A stretch of 64,000 bases of DNA from Marinihelvus sp942491555 (GTDB taxonomy: Bacteria > Pseudomonadota > Gammaproteobacteria > Xanthomonadales > SZUA-36): positions 992,001 to 1,056,000 of the forward strand of contig CALOBN010000005.1 of the NCBI GenBank assembly GCA_942491555.1, written 5' to 3'. A program made the position numbers and the translations under genes. This document shows, piece after piece, positions 42,989-53,231 of this stretch (position 1 is its first letter; each line of letters starts with the position of its first letter). The notes beneath the pieces were generated by a model. That model did no database searches and was not told the origin of the DNA. It was given only the letters and a program-made list of their open reading frames with translations.

Positions 42989-44293
42989 ATGAGTGCGGAT
43001 TCAAGCGCCAATTGGTGGCGACCGCAAAGCCCGGTTCAGGCGCAACAGCGCGATATTCCTGAAGCATCCGGCTCCGGGCTGGCTTACTGGGCACTCGTCG
43101 GTTTCACAATTATTCTGCTGCTTGCCCCGCAAGAGCAGTTTGCAGTTTTAGCACCTTTGCGCATTGCCCTCTTGAGCGTGGCCGTGGCTGTGCTTGCCTA
43201 CATTGTTAACCGCCTGTCGCGGCGTCAGCCATTGCTCGTGTTCAGCCCGGACGTGGTGCTGGCATTGCTGCTCACCGGTTGGGCCGTTTTGACGATCCCT
43301 TTCTCTCTGTGGCCGGGTGGTAGCGTCAACTTTCTGACCGGCAATTTTCTCAAGGCGATTGTCTGTTTTCTGCTCTTGTCACATGCCATCACCAACTTCC
43401 GGCAACTATGGGGTATCAGCTGGTGCCTGGTGCTCTGCACGATTCCCCTGACGCTGCACACGCTGCGTAATTACCTGGCCGGGACGTTCATGGGCGGCGG
43501 TGAGCGGGTGCTGGGCTATACCTCCGGTTTGGCACAAAACCCCAACGACATGGCACTGATACTTAATTTGATTCTGCCCTTGTGTATCGCGCTCATTCTT
43601 GGTGCGCGCAGCAGCTTCCAAAAGATGTTTCTGGGTGGCATCGCCCTGTTGATCGTGGTCGCTGTTATTGCGACGTTTTCGCGAGCCGGTTTTCTGACCC
43701 TCGTGTTTATTGGCGTCTGCTACGCCTGGTTTTTGCGCCGTCGTCCGCAACGTGTCTGGATTCCGATCATTCTCATTCTGGGCACGTTTGCCCTGCCGCT
43801 GGTGCCGACGACCTATTTCGAGCGTCTCGGCACCATTATTAACATCCAGGAAGATCAGACGAACTCTGCGCAAACCCGCCTGGCTGATATGAAAGTGGCA
43901 CTGGATGTCGCGCTCTCCAGGCCGGTCGTTGGTGCCGGCGTTGCCATGAGCCTGTTGGCGCTTAACGAGGCCCGTGGTGAAGAATGGCTGGATGTCCACA
44001 ATGTTTATCTGCAGTTGGCCGTGGATTTGGGCTTTATCGGCTTGCTGCTGTATCTCTTGCTGTTGCTCCAGTGCCTGCGGGTGGCGGACCGAATCAGGAA
44101 TAGCCGTGCCGGCAAGTCCACGGCGCCGCGCATGGTATTTTTGGCCGAGGGTTTGTATGTCAGCCTGCTGGCCTTCGCATTTTCAGCGATGTTCTATCCC
44201 GTGGCCTACAACTTCTACTTTTTTTACTTCGCCGGAATGGCGATTGCGGCCGGAAGAATCGCGCGTGATGCAGCCAGGGTGTCTCCGAAATGA
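42989..44293 (+). CDS. O-antigen ligase / Wzy-like polymerase
   Basis: 434 residues with about ten to twelve membrane helices and the Wzy_C-type periplasmic loop (about 285-350): ARLADMKVALDVALSRPVVG and the family-typical HNVYLQLAVDLGFIG. It matches the O-antigen-ligase-like protein of exosortase-A EPS loci and most likely polymerises or ligates the EPS repeat unit. The stop overlaps the next glycosyltransferase gene by four bases. Confidence 0.87.
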   Translation: MSADSSANWWRPQSPVQAQQRDIPEASGSGLAYWALVGFTIILLLAPQEQFAVLAPLRIALLSVAVAVLAYIVNRLSRRQPLLVFSPDVVLALLLTGWAVLTIPFSLWPGGSVNFLTGNFLKAIVCFLLLSHAITNFRQLWGISWCLVLCTIPLTLHTLRNYLAGTFMGGGERVLGYTSGLAQNPNDMALILNLILPLCIALILGARSSFQKMFLGGIALLIVVAVIATFSRAGFLTLVFIGVCYAWFLRRRPQRVWIPIILILGTFALPLVPTTYFERLGTIINIQEDQTNSAQTRLADMKVALDVALSRPVVGAGVAMSLLALNEARGEEWLDVHNVYLQLAVDLGFIGLLLYLLLLLQCLRVADRIRNSRAGKSTAPRMVFLAEGLYVSLLAFAFSAMFYPVAYNFYFFYFAGMAIAAGRIARDAARVSPK

Positions 44294-45561
44294 GCACCCA
44301 ATCTGCTGCCGTCGAGCCGGCGCGCGCCGAAGCCAATCAACATATTGGCCAAATCGTCGATGAGCCTCTTGACGAACCTGCCATTGAACCGGAGCCGATC
44401 AGGCTGCTTAAAGTCCTGACCAATTTTTTTCCTGGTGGCACAGAGCGCCAGGCCCTGAACCTGGTGCGGGGAATAGATCGCGACAAGTTTGACCTGCATT
44501 TTTCCTGTCTGGAAAGAGTCGGTGACTATCTGGAGTCCTTTGAGGCGCTCGATATGCCCATCCGTGAGTTCAGGGTCAAGCGGCTGTACCACCCGCAGTG
44601 TTTTATGCAACAAGTCCGCTTCGCTGCCCATTTGCGCGAGCAGCACATTCAGATCATGCATAGCTATAACTTCTATGCCAACGTGTTTGCTGTTCCGGCG
44701 GCCCGCCTGGCCGGTGTGCCCGTGGTTCTGGCCTCGGTGCGTGACCGTGGCGTTTACCTTAGCGCGGCGCAGAGAAAGCTACAGCGATGGGTGCTGGGTC
44801 TGGCGGACCGCGTGCTTGTAAATGCGGATTCCATCCGTGACTGGTTGTTGGAGCAGGGCTTAAACGGTGAGCGGATATCAGTCATCAAAAACGGCATTAA
44901 TCTGTCGCGCTACCGGCACGCCCGGGAATCTTCAGATGTTCGTCGCGGTCTGGGTATTTCTGAGTCTGCGCCGATCGTGACATTGATTGCACGCCTCAAC
45001 CCGACCAAAGGGATTGACGATTTGATCAAGGCCGCTGCGATACTGGCCCCGCGGTGGCCTGCTGCACGTTTTCTGGTTGTTGGAGAGGGCCTGCAAAGCA
45101 AGGATGGCGTGTCGCCTGAAGGTGAGTTATACCGTGCGACCTTGCAGCAGCTGGCGCAATCACTGGGGGTTGCAGAGCAGGTCATTTTCACCGGTCACCG
45201 GGAAGATACGCCGGAGCTGCTGTCGGAGTCTGCTATCTCGGTGCTGCCGTCGCACAGCGAAGGTCTTTCCAACACCGTGCTCGAGTCCATGGCAGCGGGG
45301 GTGCCGACCGTGGCAACCAATGTGGGTGGCAACCCCGAGCTGATCCAGGAGGGTGTCAACGGCAGGCTGGTGCCGGTTAAGTCTCCGGAGCGCCTGGCCC
45401 AGGCGATAGAAAGTTTGCTCGCAAACCCTCAGGAATGCGCAAAACTTGGCGCCCAGGCCAGGGATATGGCCTGGAACAACTATTCAATGTCCGGCATGGT
45501 TACCCGGACGCAGGACCTGTACCGTGAGCAATTGCGCCAGGCAAAGCGGGTGGCGGCATGA
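44290..45561 (+). CDS. Glycosyltransferase family 4 (exosortase-A-locus type)
   Basis: 423 residues. LLKVLTNFFPGGTERQALNLV is the acceptor-side start of TIGR03088-like transferases. The donor half shows TLIARLNPTKGIDDLIKAA, FLVVGEGLQ and SHSEGLSNTVLESMAAGVPTV, the E-x7-E motif. A short unstructured N-terminus of about 40 residues is extra. Translationally coupled to the ligase gene (ATGA). It should add one sugar of the repeat unit; donor and linkage are unknown. Confidence 0.9.
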   Translation: MSTQSAAVEPARAEANQHIGQIVDEPLDEPAIEPEPIRLLKVLTNFFPGGTERQALNLVRGIDRDKFDLHFSCLERVGDYLESFEALDMPIREFRVKRLYHPQCFMQQVRFAAHLREQHIQIMHSYNFYANVFAVPAARLAGVPVVLASVRDRGVYLSAAQRKLQRWVLGLADRVLVNADSIRDWLLEQGLNGERISVIKNGINLSRYRHARESSDVRRGLGISESAPIVTLIARLNPTKGIDDLIKAAAILAPRWPAARFLVVGEGLQSKDGVSPEGELYRATLQQLAQSLGVAEQVIFTGHREDTPELLSESAISVLPSHSEGLSNTVLESMAAGVPTVATNVGGNPELIQEGVNGRLVPVKSPERLAQAIESLLANPQECAKLGAQARDMAWNNYSMSGMVTRTQDLYREQLRQAKRVAA

Positions 45562-45601
45562 CATCAGGCATGCTGAGAGCCCGGGGTCATGCGGGCTGAC
45601 C

Positions 45602-47113
45602 ATGACTTCCCCCGGCGTTTTGCCCACAAAGTCTGTGGACGCACTGTTTCGGCCGGCCATGGTCTTGATGACCGGGCGCATGATCGGGTTCGTGGTCGCC
45701 TTTGCCATACCCATGGTGCTTGCCCGGTTGTTCGATCAGAACGATTTTGGCACCTACAAACAGTTGTTCCTGATTTTCGGCACCCTGTTCGGAATCGCGC
45801 AGATGGGTATGGCCGAGAGCCTTTATTACTTCTTGCCATCCCGACCCGAAAACTCCGGGCGCTTTGTCTGCAACACGCTGCTGACCCTGGCAACGCTGGG
45901 CTTCGGCTCGCTGCTGGGCCTGTGGCTGTTTCGCGACGAGCTGGCGGAATTAATGAACAACCCCGCGCTTGCGGATCTGATGCTGCCCGTGGGTCTGTAT
46001 CTGATGTTCATGTTGATCGCCGTGGTGCTGGAAATCCTCATGACCATCCGCAAGCAGTTTGTGGCTGCTTCGTACACTTACGCCCTGACGGATGTCGCCC
46101 GGGCCATTCTTTATCTCAGCCCGGTTCTGCTGATGACCGATCTGCGGTTCCTGATGCTGGGCGCCGTGGTCTTTGCACTGGCGAGACTCGTGGCAACGCT
46201 TGTCTATGTCGGCCGGGAGTTTGGTCCGGAACTCAAACCCGATCGGCAGGCATTTGCCGAACAGGTCCGATACGCCGCGCCTTACAGTATCGCGGCCATC
46301 ATCGGGACGGCTCAAACCACCTATCACATGTTTGCAGTATCCAACGCTTTCGATGCGGCGACCTTCGCCATTTATGCCGTGGGCTGCCTGCAAATACCGT
46401 TGTCTGATTTTCTGATGACCTCCACCAGTAATGTCATGATGGTGAACATGCGCGAACGGTTGGTCGCGGGTGATTTAAGCGGGGCGATTGATGTCTGGCT
46501 GGACGGCAACCGCAAATTGGCGCTGATACTTTTCCCGCTCGTGGCGGGCTTGCTGGTAATGGCCTACCCCTTTATCGTGCTGCTGTTCACCGCGAATTAT
46601 GCGGCCAGTGTGCCGATCTTCATGGTCTGGACACTCAGCATGTTGCTGGCAGCGCTACTCACGGACAGCGCCCTGCGGGTTTTTGCCCTGAACCGCTTCC
46701 TGATCTTTCAGAACCTTGTTGCACTCGTTATCGTGGTGGGACTCCTGCAGTGGTTCCTGGCAAATTTTGCTCTGATGGGCGCAGTCATGGTTACGCTGCT
46801 GGCCGCTGTTATTGTCAAGGTGCTGGCCCTTGCACGGGTGCGTCTCGCCCTGAAGGTGGAGATGGCGCGCCTGTTGCCCTGGAAGGCGCTCGCACTCACT
46901 GCGCTGTTGTCTGCCCTGGCGGCCTTACCTGCCTGGTTGATCGTCAATACCCTGAATGCACCAAATCTTGTTCTGCTCGCGCTGGCCGGACCCACCTACG
47001 TGCTGTGTTACTTCCTGTTGCTGCGTCGTTTCGGCCCGCTTGAGCAGGACGAAAAGGAGCAACTGAACGAATGGGTAGGAAGACCCCTCAACTTGTTGCG
47101 GCGCACGCCGTGA
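45602..47113 (+). CDS. Polysaccharide flippase (Wzx/MurJ-like)
   Basis: 503 residues from the ATG at 45602. The frame is open further upstream but would overlap the preceding gene and add 52 residues unlike the family. Twelve to fourteen membrane helices are spread over the whole length, beginning MIGFVVAFAIPMVLARLFDQ, with the family-typical FGTYKQLFLIFGTLFGIAQMG. It should flip the lipid-linked repeat unit across the inner membrane. It lies between the glycosyltransferase and the first amidotransferase gene. Confidence 0.9.
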   Translation: MTSPGVLPTKSVDALFRPAMVLMTGRMIGFVVAFAIPMVLARLFDQNDFGTYKQLFLIFGTLFGIAQMGMAESLYYFLPSRPENSGRFVCNTLLTLATLGFGSLLGLWLFRDELAELMNNPALADLMLPVGLYLMFMLIAVVLEILMTIRKQFVAASYTYALTDVARAILYLSPVLLMTDLRFLMLGAVVFALARLVATLVYVGREFGPELKPDRQAFAEQVRYAAPYSIAAIIGTAQTTYHMFAVSNAFDAATFAIYAVGCLQIPLSDFLMTSTSNVMMVNMRERLVAGDLSGAIDVWLDGNRKLALILFPLVAGLLVMAYPFIVLLFTANYAASVPIFMVWTLSMLLAALLTDSALRVFALNRFLIFQNLVALVIVVGLLQWFLANFALMGAVMVTLLAAVIVKVLALARVRLALKVEMARLLPWKALALTALLSALAALPAWLIVNTLNAPNLVLLALAGPTYVLCYFLLLRRFGPLEQDEKEQLNEWVGRPLNLLRRTP

Positions 47114-47132
47114 TGGCGGGGGTGAACTGACC

Positions 47133-49016
47133 ATGTGTGGAATTGCAGGCATGTTTGGATTGCGGGGCGAGCCGGCCGATGCGCGGCAGGTGAAGTCCAT
47201 GTGCGATGCACTTATCGCCCGGGGGCCGGATGACGAGGGCTACTTTATCCGTGGCCCGATCGGCCTGGGCATGCGCCGCCTGAGTATTGTTGACCTGGTC
47301 AACGGCCGGCAACCAATCAGCAACGAAGACGGTACATTGCAGGTCGTGCTGAACGGCGAAATATACAACTTTCGTGAACTGCGATGCATGCTGGAAGGCC
47401 AGGGACATCGCTTTAAAACCGCCTCTGATACGGAAGTGATCGTGCATCTCTACGAGGAGTTTGGGGACGATTGTGTTCACCACCTGCGCGGTATGTTTGC
47501 CTTCGCCCTGTGGGATGAGCGGCGCGGTCGTCTGCTCATTGCCAGGGATCGCCTGGGCATCAAGCCGCTGTTTTACGGGGTTTTTGGTGACAGGCTGGTG
47601 TTCGCCTCCGAGCTCAAGGCCCTGCTGCAGTTGCCGTGGGTGCCTCGTGACCTGGATTGGGCGGCCGTGGCGCACCTGTTCGCATTTCTCACCACGCCGA
47701 AAAACCAGAGCATCCTGGCCGGTATCCATAAACTCGAGCCCGGCCACCGGTTAGTGGCCGAGGCCGGCCATCCGCCTAAGGTGTCCCGCTACTGGGCGGC
47801 ACGTTTTGATTGCGATGAGACGCTGGGCGAGGCCGAATTCATTGCTGGACTCCGGGAACAACTGGACGAGTCGGTGCGACTGCGCATGGCTTGCGATGTT
47901 CCTTTCGGTGCGTTTCTGAGTGGCGGTATCGATTCCAGCGCCGTGGTGGCCACCATGGCCCGGCTTGGCTCAGAGCCCGTGAAAACATTTACCGTGGGCT
48001 TTGAGGAAAAGCAGTTCAGCGAGCTGACCCATGCCCGTGTTGTGGCCCGCAAGTTTGGCACAGAGCACCATGAACTGGTGCTCAAACCCGATGTGATCGG
48101 CGATCTGGATGATCTGGCCTGGCATCTCGATGAGCCTTTTGGAGACGCCTCGGCGATTCCCACTTACATGGTGTCCCGGCTGGCTGCCGAGCATGTAAAA
48201 GTGGTTTTAAGTGGCGACGGCGGTGATGAGCTGTTCGGCGGGTATGAAAAGTACCTCGTGGAGGGCAGGGAGCGTCGCCTTCGACATGTTCCAGCGGTGC
48301 TTCGCTCACTTATGGGTGCGGTTGGCGGGCGCATGAAAGAGGGTATGAAGGGACGTAATTTTCTGCGACATATCGCCCTTGATGGTGCGGACCGCTACGT
48401 GAACGCGAGCACCGTGTTTGATCGCGAAGAGCAACAATCGCTTTTCCTGGCACCGGTTGCCGACCAAATTCTCTCCTCCGACCCCTGGGGCGGGCTTGCT
48501 GATGAGCTTAATCAAAACCAGGGTGACTGGCTTTCAGCTGTGCAGTCGCTCGATCTGCACAATTACCTGCCCCTGGACATCCTGACCAAGGTTGACCGCA
48601 TGAGCATGGCGCATTCCCTGGAGGCCCGGGTACCCCTGCTTGATCACAAACTGGTGGAATATGCGCTGAAGATTCCTCCCCATCTTCGAATACACAAAGG
48701 TAGTACCAAACACATTTTCAAACAGGCCATGCGGGGCGTTTTGCCGGATGAGATCATCGACCGGCCCAAGCAGGGATTTGCTGTTCCCCTGGAAGGCTGG
48801 TTCCGCGGACAACTGGACAGCTTCGTCAATGACCTGTTGCTGTCTGATACCAGCCGGGCGCGAAACGTGATCAATCCGGCGTACGTGAAGCAGATCCTGC
48901 GGCTGCACAGCGCCGGGCGGCCGCTCAATTTCGAAATCTGGACCATGATTTCCTTCGAGTTGTGGTGCCGAAAATTCCTTGATCAGCCCGCCGGTGCGGT
49001 ACGGGAAACCGGATGA
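47133..49016 (+). CDS. Asparagine-synthase-like amidotransferase (exosortase-A type 1)
   Basis: 627 residues. The N-terminal glutaminase starts with the essential Cys2 (MCGIAGMFG) and keeps LNGEIYNFRELR and SDTEVIVHLYEE. The synthase domain has the pyrophosphate loop FLSGGIDSSAVVA and SGDGGDELFGGY, plus TKVDRMSMAHSLEARVPLLD. It fits the amidotransferase-1 family of exosortase-A EPS loci. There it is thought to amidate a sugar, probably a uronic acid, rather than aspartate. A GGGGGTGA ribosome-binding site precedes it; its stop overlaps the lyase gene (ATGA). Confidence 0.9.
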   Translation: MCGIAGMFGLRGEPADARQVKSMCDALIARGPDDEGYFIRGPIGLGMRRLSIVDLVNGRQPISNEDGTLQVVLNGEIYNFRELRCMLEGQGHRFKTASDTEVIVHLYEEFGDDCVHHLRGMFAFALWDERRGRLLIARDRLGIKPLFYGVFGDRLVFASELKALLQLPWVPRDLDWAAVAHLFAFLTTPKNQSILAGIHKLEPGHRLVAEAGHPPKVSRYWAARFDCDETLGEAEFIAGLREQLDESVRLRMACDVPFGAFLSGGIDSSAVVATMARLGSEPVKTFTVGFEEKQFSELTHARVVARKFGTEHHELVLKPDVIGDLDDLAWHLDEPFGDASAIPTYMVSRLAAEHVKVVLSGDGGDELFGGYEKYLVEGRERRLRHVPAVLRSLMGAVGGRMKEGMKGRNFLRHIALDGADRYVNASTVFDREEQQSLFLAPVADQILSSDPWGGLADELNQNQGDWLSAVQSLDLHNYLPLDILTKVDRMSMAHSLEARVPLLDHKLVEYALKIPPHLRIHKGSTKHIFKQAMRGVLPDEIIDRPKQGFAVPLEGWFRGQLDSFVNDLLLSDTSRARNVINPAYVKQILRLHSAGRPLNFEIWTMISFELWCRKFLDQPAGAVRETG

Positions 49017-51247
49017 GACTGCAGCGGCTGTTTGACATGAGCCCCGCAGAAATGGCGTTTCGTGGGCGACAGGAGGTCTTCAAAGCGGTTGAACGGCTAT
49101 CGCGGCCGGTGGCGCGCGACAACAGTGAGTGCCGCTATGATCGAACGGCGCTTGATCCGTCAATGACGGCTTTGTTGCGTCGATTCGAACAGGAGGGCAC
49201 CACGGAAGCGGCCGGCGACTTGCAGGCCTGTCTGCAGGAAAGGATGAGCGAACGGTTTTTCGCCGGACTGCAGGATCCCACAAGCTTTGCAGGACCAGGA
49301 CAGTGGTTGGCGAGCGACGTTGACGCTCATGAGCAAATCGTGGCCTGCGCGGATGCGGTTTGCCAGACAGAATTCGAAATCCTTGGTTACGGCGGGATGT
49401 CGTTTGGACAGCCTGTCAACTGGCATCTCGATCCGGTTTCAGGCCGGGAGAGCCCCCGGGTTCACTGGAGCCGGCTGGATCCCCTGGTGCCGGAGCAGGT
49501 CGGTGACAGCAAGGTGGTCTGGGAACTGAACCGGCATCAATGGCTGCTGGATCTCGGCCGGGCCTATCGATTAACCGGCGATGAGAAGTATGCGCAAGCC
49601 TTCGTTACGCTGGTTACCGACTGGATGCAGCGTAATCCTCCGGCCTGGGGTATCAACTGGAGCAGCGCCCTGGAAGTGGCCATGCGCCTGATCTCCTGGT
49701 GCTGGGCACTGTGTTTCTTCAAGGGCTCACCGGCACTCAGTCCGGAGTGGTTTCAGACCGTTTTACGATGCCTGCAAGGTCATGCTGGTTTCGTGGAGCG
49801 TAATCTGTCGCGATATTTCTCTCCCAATACGCACCTCACGGTGGAAGCGCTGGCGCTGTATTACGCCGGAACGCTGCTGCCGGAATTGCGCGGCGCAGGG
49901 CGCTGGCAAGCATTGGGCCGCACATTGCTGCTGGAGCAGCTCCCGCTGCAGGTGCCGGAGGGTGGCGTTTATTTTGAGCAGTCCACCCGTTATCAGTACT
50001 ACACCATAGAAATCTATCTGCATTTTGCGATTCTCGCTGCGCGCAATAACGATCCCTTACCGCCGCTGGTCAATGAGCGCCTCGGCGAAATGCTGCATGT
50101 TCTGCTTGAGCTCAGGCGTCCGGATGGCACGGTGCCGCAGATTGGTGATACGGACGGAGGTTGGCTGTGCCCGCTCATGCGTCGCAGTGTCGGCGATTAT
50201 CGCGGGCTTTTTTCCACTGCAGCCGTGTTTTTGAAGGATCCGCAGCTGGCATGGGCGGCAGGTTCGATCACGCCGGAGTGCCTGTATTTTCTGGGCGGGC
50301 AGGCCGTGTCGGCCTGGCAGGGGCTGGATAAAGAACCACCTTCACCCGGAGATGCTCTTGCCAGCCTTTCTGAGAGCTACGTGGTCATGCGCAGTGGCCG
50401 GGGCCGGGAAGGACACCAGCTGATATTCGATACTGGTCCCCTGGGTTGTCATGTGAGTGGCGGTCACGGGCATGCGGATCTGCTTGCTGTTCAGTGCAGC
50501 GCTTACGGCGAAAATTTCCTGGTAGATCCGGGAACCGGTTGTTATACGGCGGGCTCTGCCTGGCGCCAGTATTTTCGCAGCACCCGGGCACACAGCACTG
50601 TGCTGGTAGACGGCCAGGACCAGGCAGCAACCGACGGGCCGTTTTCATGGTATGAACGACCTGCCGCCCGGCTGCTGAACCTCGAGTCTGGCCCTGACTG
50701 GATTTTCGCCGTTGCCGAGCATGATGCCTACGCGCGCCTGACCGATCCGGTCACGCATCGGCGGCGTGTGTGGTTTCTGGATTCCAGGCTATGGCTGATC
50801 GTGGATGATCTGCTGGGCACCCGGCAGCACCAGGTTGATCTGCGTTTTCAGTTTGCGCCCCTGGCTGTAACCGAAGACGACGACGGCTGGATCCGCGCCC
50901 GGGGCAGGGCCAGCAGCCTGCTGCTCAAAACATTTTCGGGCAGAGCATTGCAAACCAGCCTGGCCGAGGGCGTTCTTGAGCCTCGCCTGGGCTGGTATTC
51001 ACCCAATTATGGCCAGATGATTCCGGCGCCTGCTTTGACGCTGGGGGTGAATGGCGACTTACCGCTGCGCCTGGCAACGTTAATGATGCCCATGCGCGAT
51101 CAGGATGCACCGCCGCCACGGGTGGAGCCCCATATGCGTGCGGGGCTGCTTACCGCTCTGTCGATCAATGAATTGAATATGACCATGCCGGATTTCGGGG
51201 CAATAGGATCTTCCCTGGCCAACAGTGCAGGACCGGCTCCCCAATGA
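49013..51247 (+). CDS. Heparinase II/III-family polysaccharide lyase-like protein
   Basis: 744 residues. The N-terminal alpha/alpha-toroid domain (about 90-370) has NWHLDPVSGRESPRVHW, WELNRHQWLLDLGRAY and NWSSALEVAMRLISWCWAL. The beta-sandwich domain (about 440-720) has GHGHADLLAVQCSAYGENFL and FRSTRAHSTVLVDGQDQ. The His/Tyr/Arg catalytic group is plausible. No signal peptide is evident, as often in operon-encoded members. Lyases of this family cleave uronic-acid polymers. Together with the AlgD-like enzyme this suggests the EPS contains uronate. It lies between two amidotransferase genes. Confidence 0.88.
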   Translation: MRLQRLFDMSPAEMAFRGRQEVFKAVERLSRPVARDNSECRYDRTALDPSMTALLRRFEQEGTTEAAGDLQACLQERMSERFFAGLQDPTSFAGPGQWLASDVDAHEQIVACADAVCQTEFEILGYGGMSFGQPVNWHLDPVSGRESPRVHWSRLDPLVPEQVGDSKVVWELNRHQWLLDLGRAYRLTGDEKYAQAFVTLVTDWMQRNPPAWGINWSSALEVAMRLISWCWALCFFKGSPALSPEWFQTVLRCLQGHAGFVERNLSRYFSPNTHLTVEALALYYAGTLLPELRGAGRWQALGRTLLLEQLPLQVPEGGVYFEQSTRYQYYTIEIYLHFAILAARNNDPLPPLVNERLGEMLHVLLELRRPDGTVPQIGDTDGGWLCPLMRRSVGDYRGLFSTAAVFLKDPQLAWAAGSITPECLYFLGGQAVSAWQGLDKEPPSPGDALASLSESYVVMRSGRGREGHQLIFDTGPLGCHVSGGHGHADLLAVQCSAYGENFLVDPGTGCYTAGSAWRQYFRSTRAHSTVLVDGQDQAATDGPFSWYERPAARLLNLESGPDWIFAVAEHDAYARLTDPVTHRRRVWFLDSRLWLIVDDLLGTRQHQVDLRFQFAPLAVTEDDDGWIRARGRASSLLLKTFSGRALQTSLAEGVLEPRLGWYSPNYGQMIPAPALTLGVNGDLPLRLATLMMPMRDQDAPPPRVEPHMRAGLLTALSINELNMTMPDFGAIGSSLANSAGPAPQ

Positions 51248-51257
51248 GGCTCCCAGT

Positions 51258-53231
51258 ATGTGTGGCATAGCAGGAATTTTGAAGTTCGATGCCGGCGGAC
51301 GCGTGCAGGAAAAGCGTCTGCAGGCCATGCGTGACAGCATGATTCATCGTGGACCGGATGATGCGGGGCTGATGGTGCGTGGTCGGATCGGGCTGGCGCA
51401 CAGGCGCCTGTCAATTATTGACCTTGCCGGTGGTCATCAACCCATGAGTGATTCCCAGGGCCGATTGTGGATCACCTACAACGGCGAGTTGTACAACTTC
51501 CAAACGCTGCGCGAAACGCTCAGGCAGCGCGGCTGCGAATTCGCAACGCAGTCTGATACCGAGGTGGTTTTGCGGGCCTTCGAGGTCTATGGCCCGGACT
51601 GTGTCGATCATCTAAGTGGAATGTTTGCCTTTGCGATCTGGGACGATCAACAGCAACGGTTGTTTCTGGCGCGTGACCGGCTCGGCATCAAACCGCTTTA
51701 CCTGGCCGAGCGCAATGACGAACTACTGTTCGCCTCCGAGATCAAGGGGCTGCTGGCAGGGATGCCTGGTAGGCCGCAATTTAATGATGCGATCTTGCCT
51801 GAGTACCTGGCGGCACGTTATGTGGCTGGCGAGGAGACATTTTTTAAGGGCATTCGCAAATTGTTGCCCGGGCACCGGCTTACCTGGACCCCCGGGGACG
51901 GTTGCACCACGGAGCGATACTGGCAGCCGCCGATTGCACAGGAAGATAGCGGTGCAAGCTATGAGAGCCATATCCACTCTGTACGAGCCGGTCTCGAAGC
52001 GGCCGTGGAGAGCCATATGGTCAGTGATGTGCCCCTGGGCCTGTTCCTGTCCGGTGGCCTGGACTCGACGGTGTTGGCCGCGCTGATGGCGCCACGCATG
52101 GATGGACCGCTGAATACTTTTTCCGTCGGCTTCAGCGAAAGCCAGGCCAATGAATTTGAATACGCCCGCCTGGCCGCGAGCCATGTAGGCGCCACACATC
52201 GGGAAGTATTGCTGTCACCCGGGCAATATTTCAGCGAGCTCCCGCGCCTTATCTGGCATGAGGATGAACCCATAGCCTTCGCTTCCAGCGTGCCACTCAA
52301 CCTGGTGTCACAGCTGGCCAGAGAGCATGTCAAGGTTGTACTCACGGGAGAGGGGGCTGATGAACTCTTCCTTGGCTATGATTATCGTTACCGCGTCACT
52401 GACTGGAACCTGCGGGTTGGTGGCCTTTATAAACGCAGCCTGCCAGGACCTGTGCGGGAGGCCCTGGCTGGTGTCATACCGCGTCTTCCCTGGCGGCTGC
52501 GTCGCTATGCCGAACGCAGCTTTCTGGCCATGGATGGCAGCCCCCGCGATGCGTTCTTTGAGAATTTCTCCGTATTTCGTGACGCTGCACGGCAGCGATT
52601 ATTGCGCGACCCCGGGCGGACTGGTGGAAGCGACGTACACCGACAGGGACTGGCGTTCTACGGCCACGACGACACTGATCCGTTGGCCGATATGAGCAGG
52701 GCGGATCTGCAGACCTACCTGGTGGAACTTCTGATGAAGCAGGATCAGATGAGTATGGCCGCGTCCCTGGAGAGCCGGGTGCCGTTCCTTGATCATCGAC
52801 TGGTAGAGACCGTGTCGCGCATTCCCGGCCGGGTCCGGCTGCATGGCGGCACGACGAAAGCGCTTATGCGTGATGCGGTACGTGACCTGGTGCCGGACCC
52901 CATCATGAACCGCAGCAAAATGGGCTTCCCGGTACCCATCGGCGACTGGCTCGCCGGCCCTTTTGCCAGTCTCGTGGATGAGTATGTACTGGGCGACCGG
53001 GCGCGTCAGCGTGGTTACTTTGAAGACGAGGCGCTGCACAGCATGGCCCGGGAACACCGCAGTGGCCACATCAATCATGCGGACCGCTTGTGGCTTCTGA
53101 TTAACTTTGAGATCTGGCAACGTCTGTTCATCGATGGTGAATCGGCCGAAAGCATGGATGTCGGCGGCGGGCGGCCTCTGGCATCAAGTGTGAATCTGAC
53201 GCCCGGGATCCAGAAGGTGGCTGTGCAATGA
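51258..53231 (+). CDS. Asparagine-synthase-like amidotransferase, second copy
   Basis: 657 residues. The start is set at ATG 51258 because Cys2 (MCGIAGILKF) must be N-terminal for glutaminase activity; the frame extends 11 codons upstream into the lyase gene. Glutaminase motifs: YNGELYNFQTLRE and SDTEVVLRAFE. Synthase motifs: FLSGGLDSTVLAAL and TGEGADELFLGYD, then KQDQMSMAASLESRVPFLDH. It is clearly diverged from the first copy, so the two may act on different sugars. Its stop overlaps the next gene (ATGA). Confidence 0.9.
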   Translation: MCGIAGILKFDAGGRVQEKRLQAMRDSMIHRGPDDAGLMVRGRIGLAHRRLSIIDLAGGHQPMSDSQGRLWITYNGELYNFQTLRETLRQRGCEFATQSDTEVVLRAFEVYGPDCVDHLSGMFAFAIWDDQQQRLFLARDRLGIKPLYLAERNDELLFASEIKGLLAGMPGRPQFNDAILPEYLAARYVAGEETFFKGIRKLLPGHRLTWTPGDGCTTERYWQPPIAQEDSGASYESHIHSVRAGLEAAVESHMVSDVPLGLFLSGGLDSTVLAALMAPRMDGPLNTFSVGFSESQANEFEYARLAASHVGATHREVLLSPGQYFSELPRLIWHEDEPIAFASSVPLNLVSQLAREHVKVVLTGEGADELFLGYDYRYRVTDWNLRVGGLYKRSLPGPVREALAGVIPRLPWRLRRYAERSFLAMDGSPRDAFFENFSVFRDAARQRLLRDPGRTGGSDVHRQGLAFYGHDDTDPLADMSRADLQTYLVELLMKQDQMSMAASLESRVPFLDHRLVETVSRIPGRVRLHGGTTKALMRDAVRDLVPDPIMNRSKMGFPVPIGDWLAGPFASLVDEYVLGDRARQRGYFEDEALHSMAREHRSGHINHADRLWLLINFEIWQRLFIDGESAESMDVGGGRPLASSVNLTPGIQKVAVQ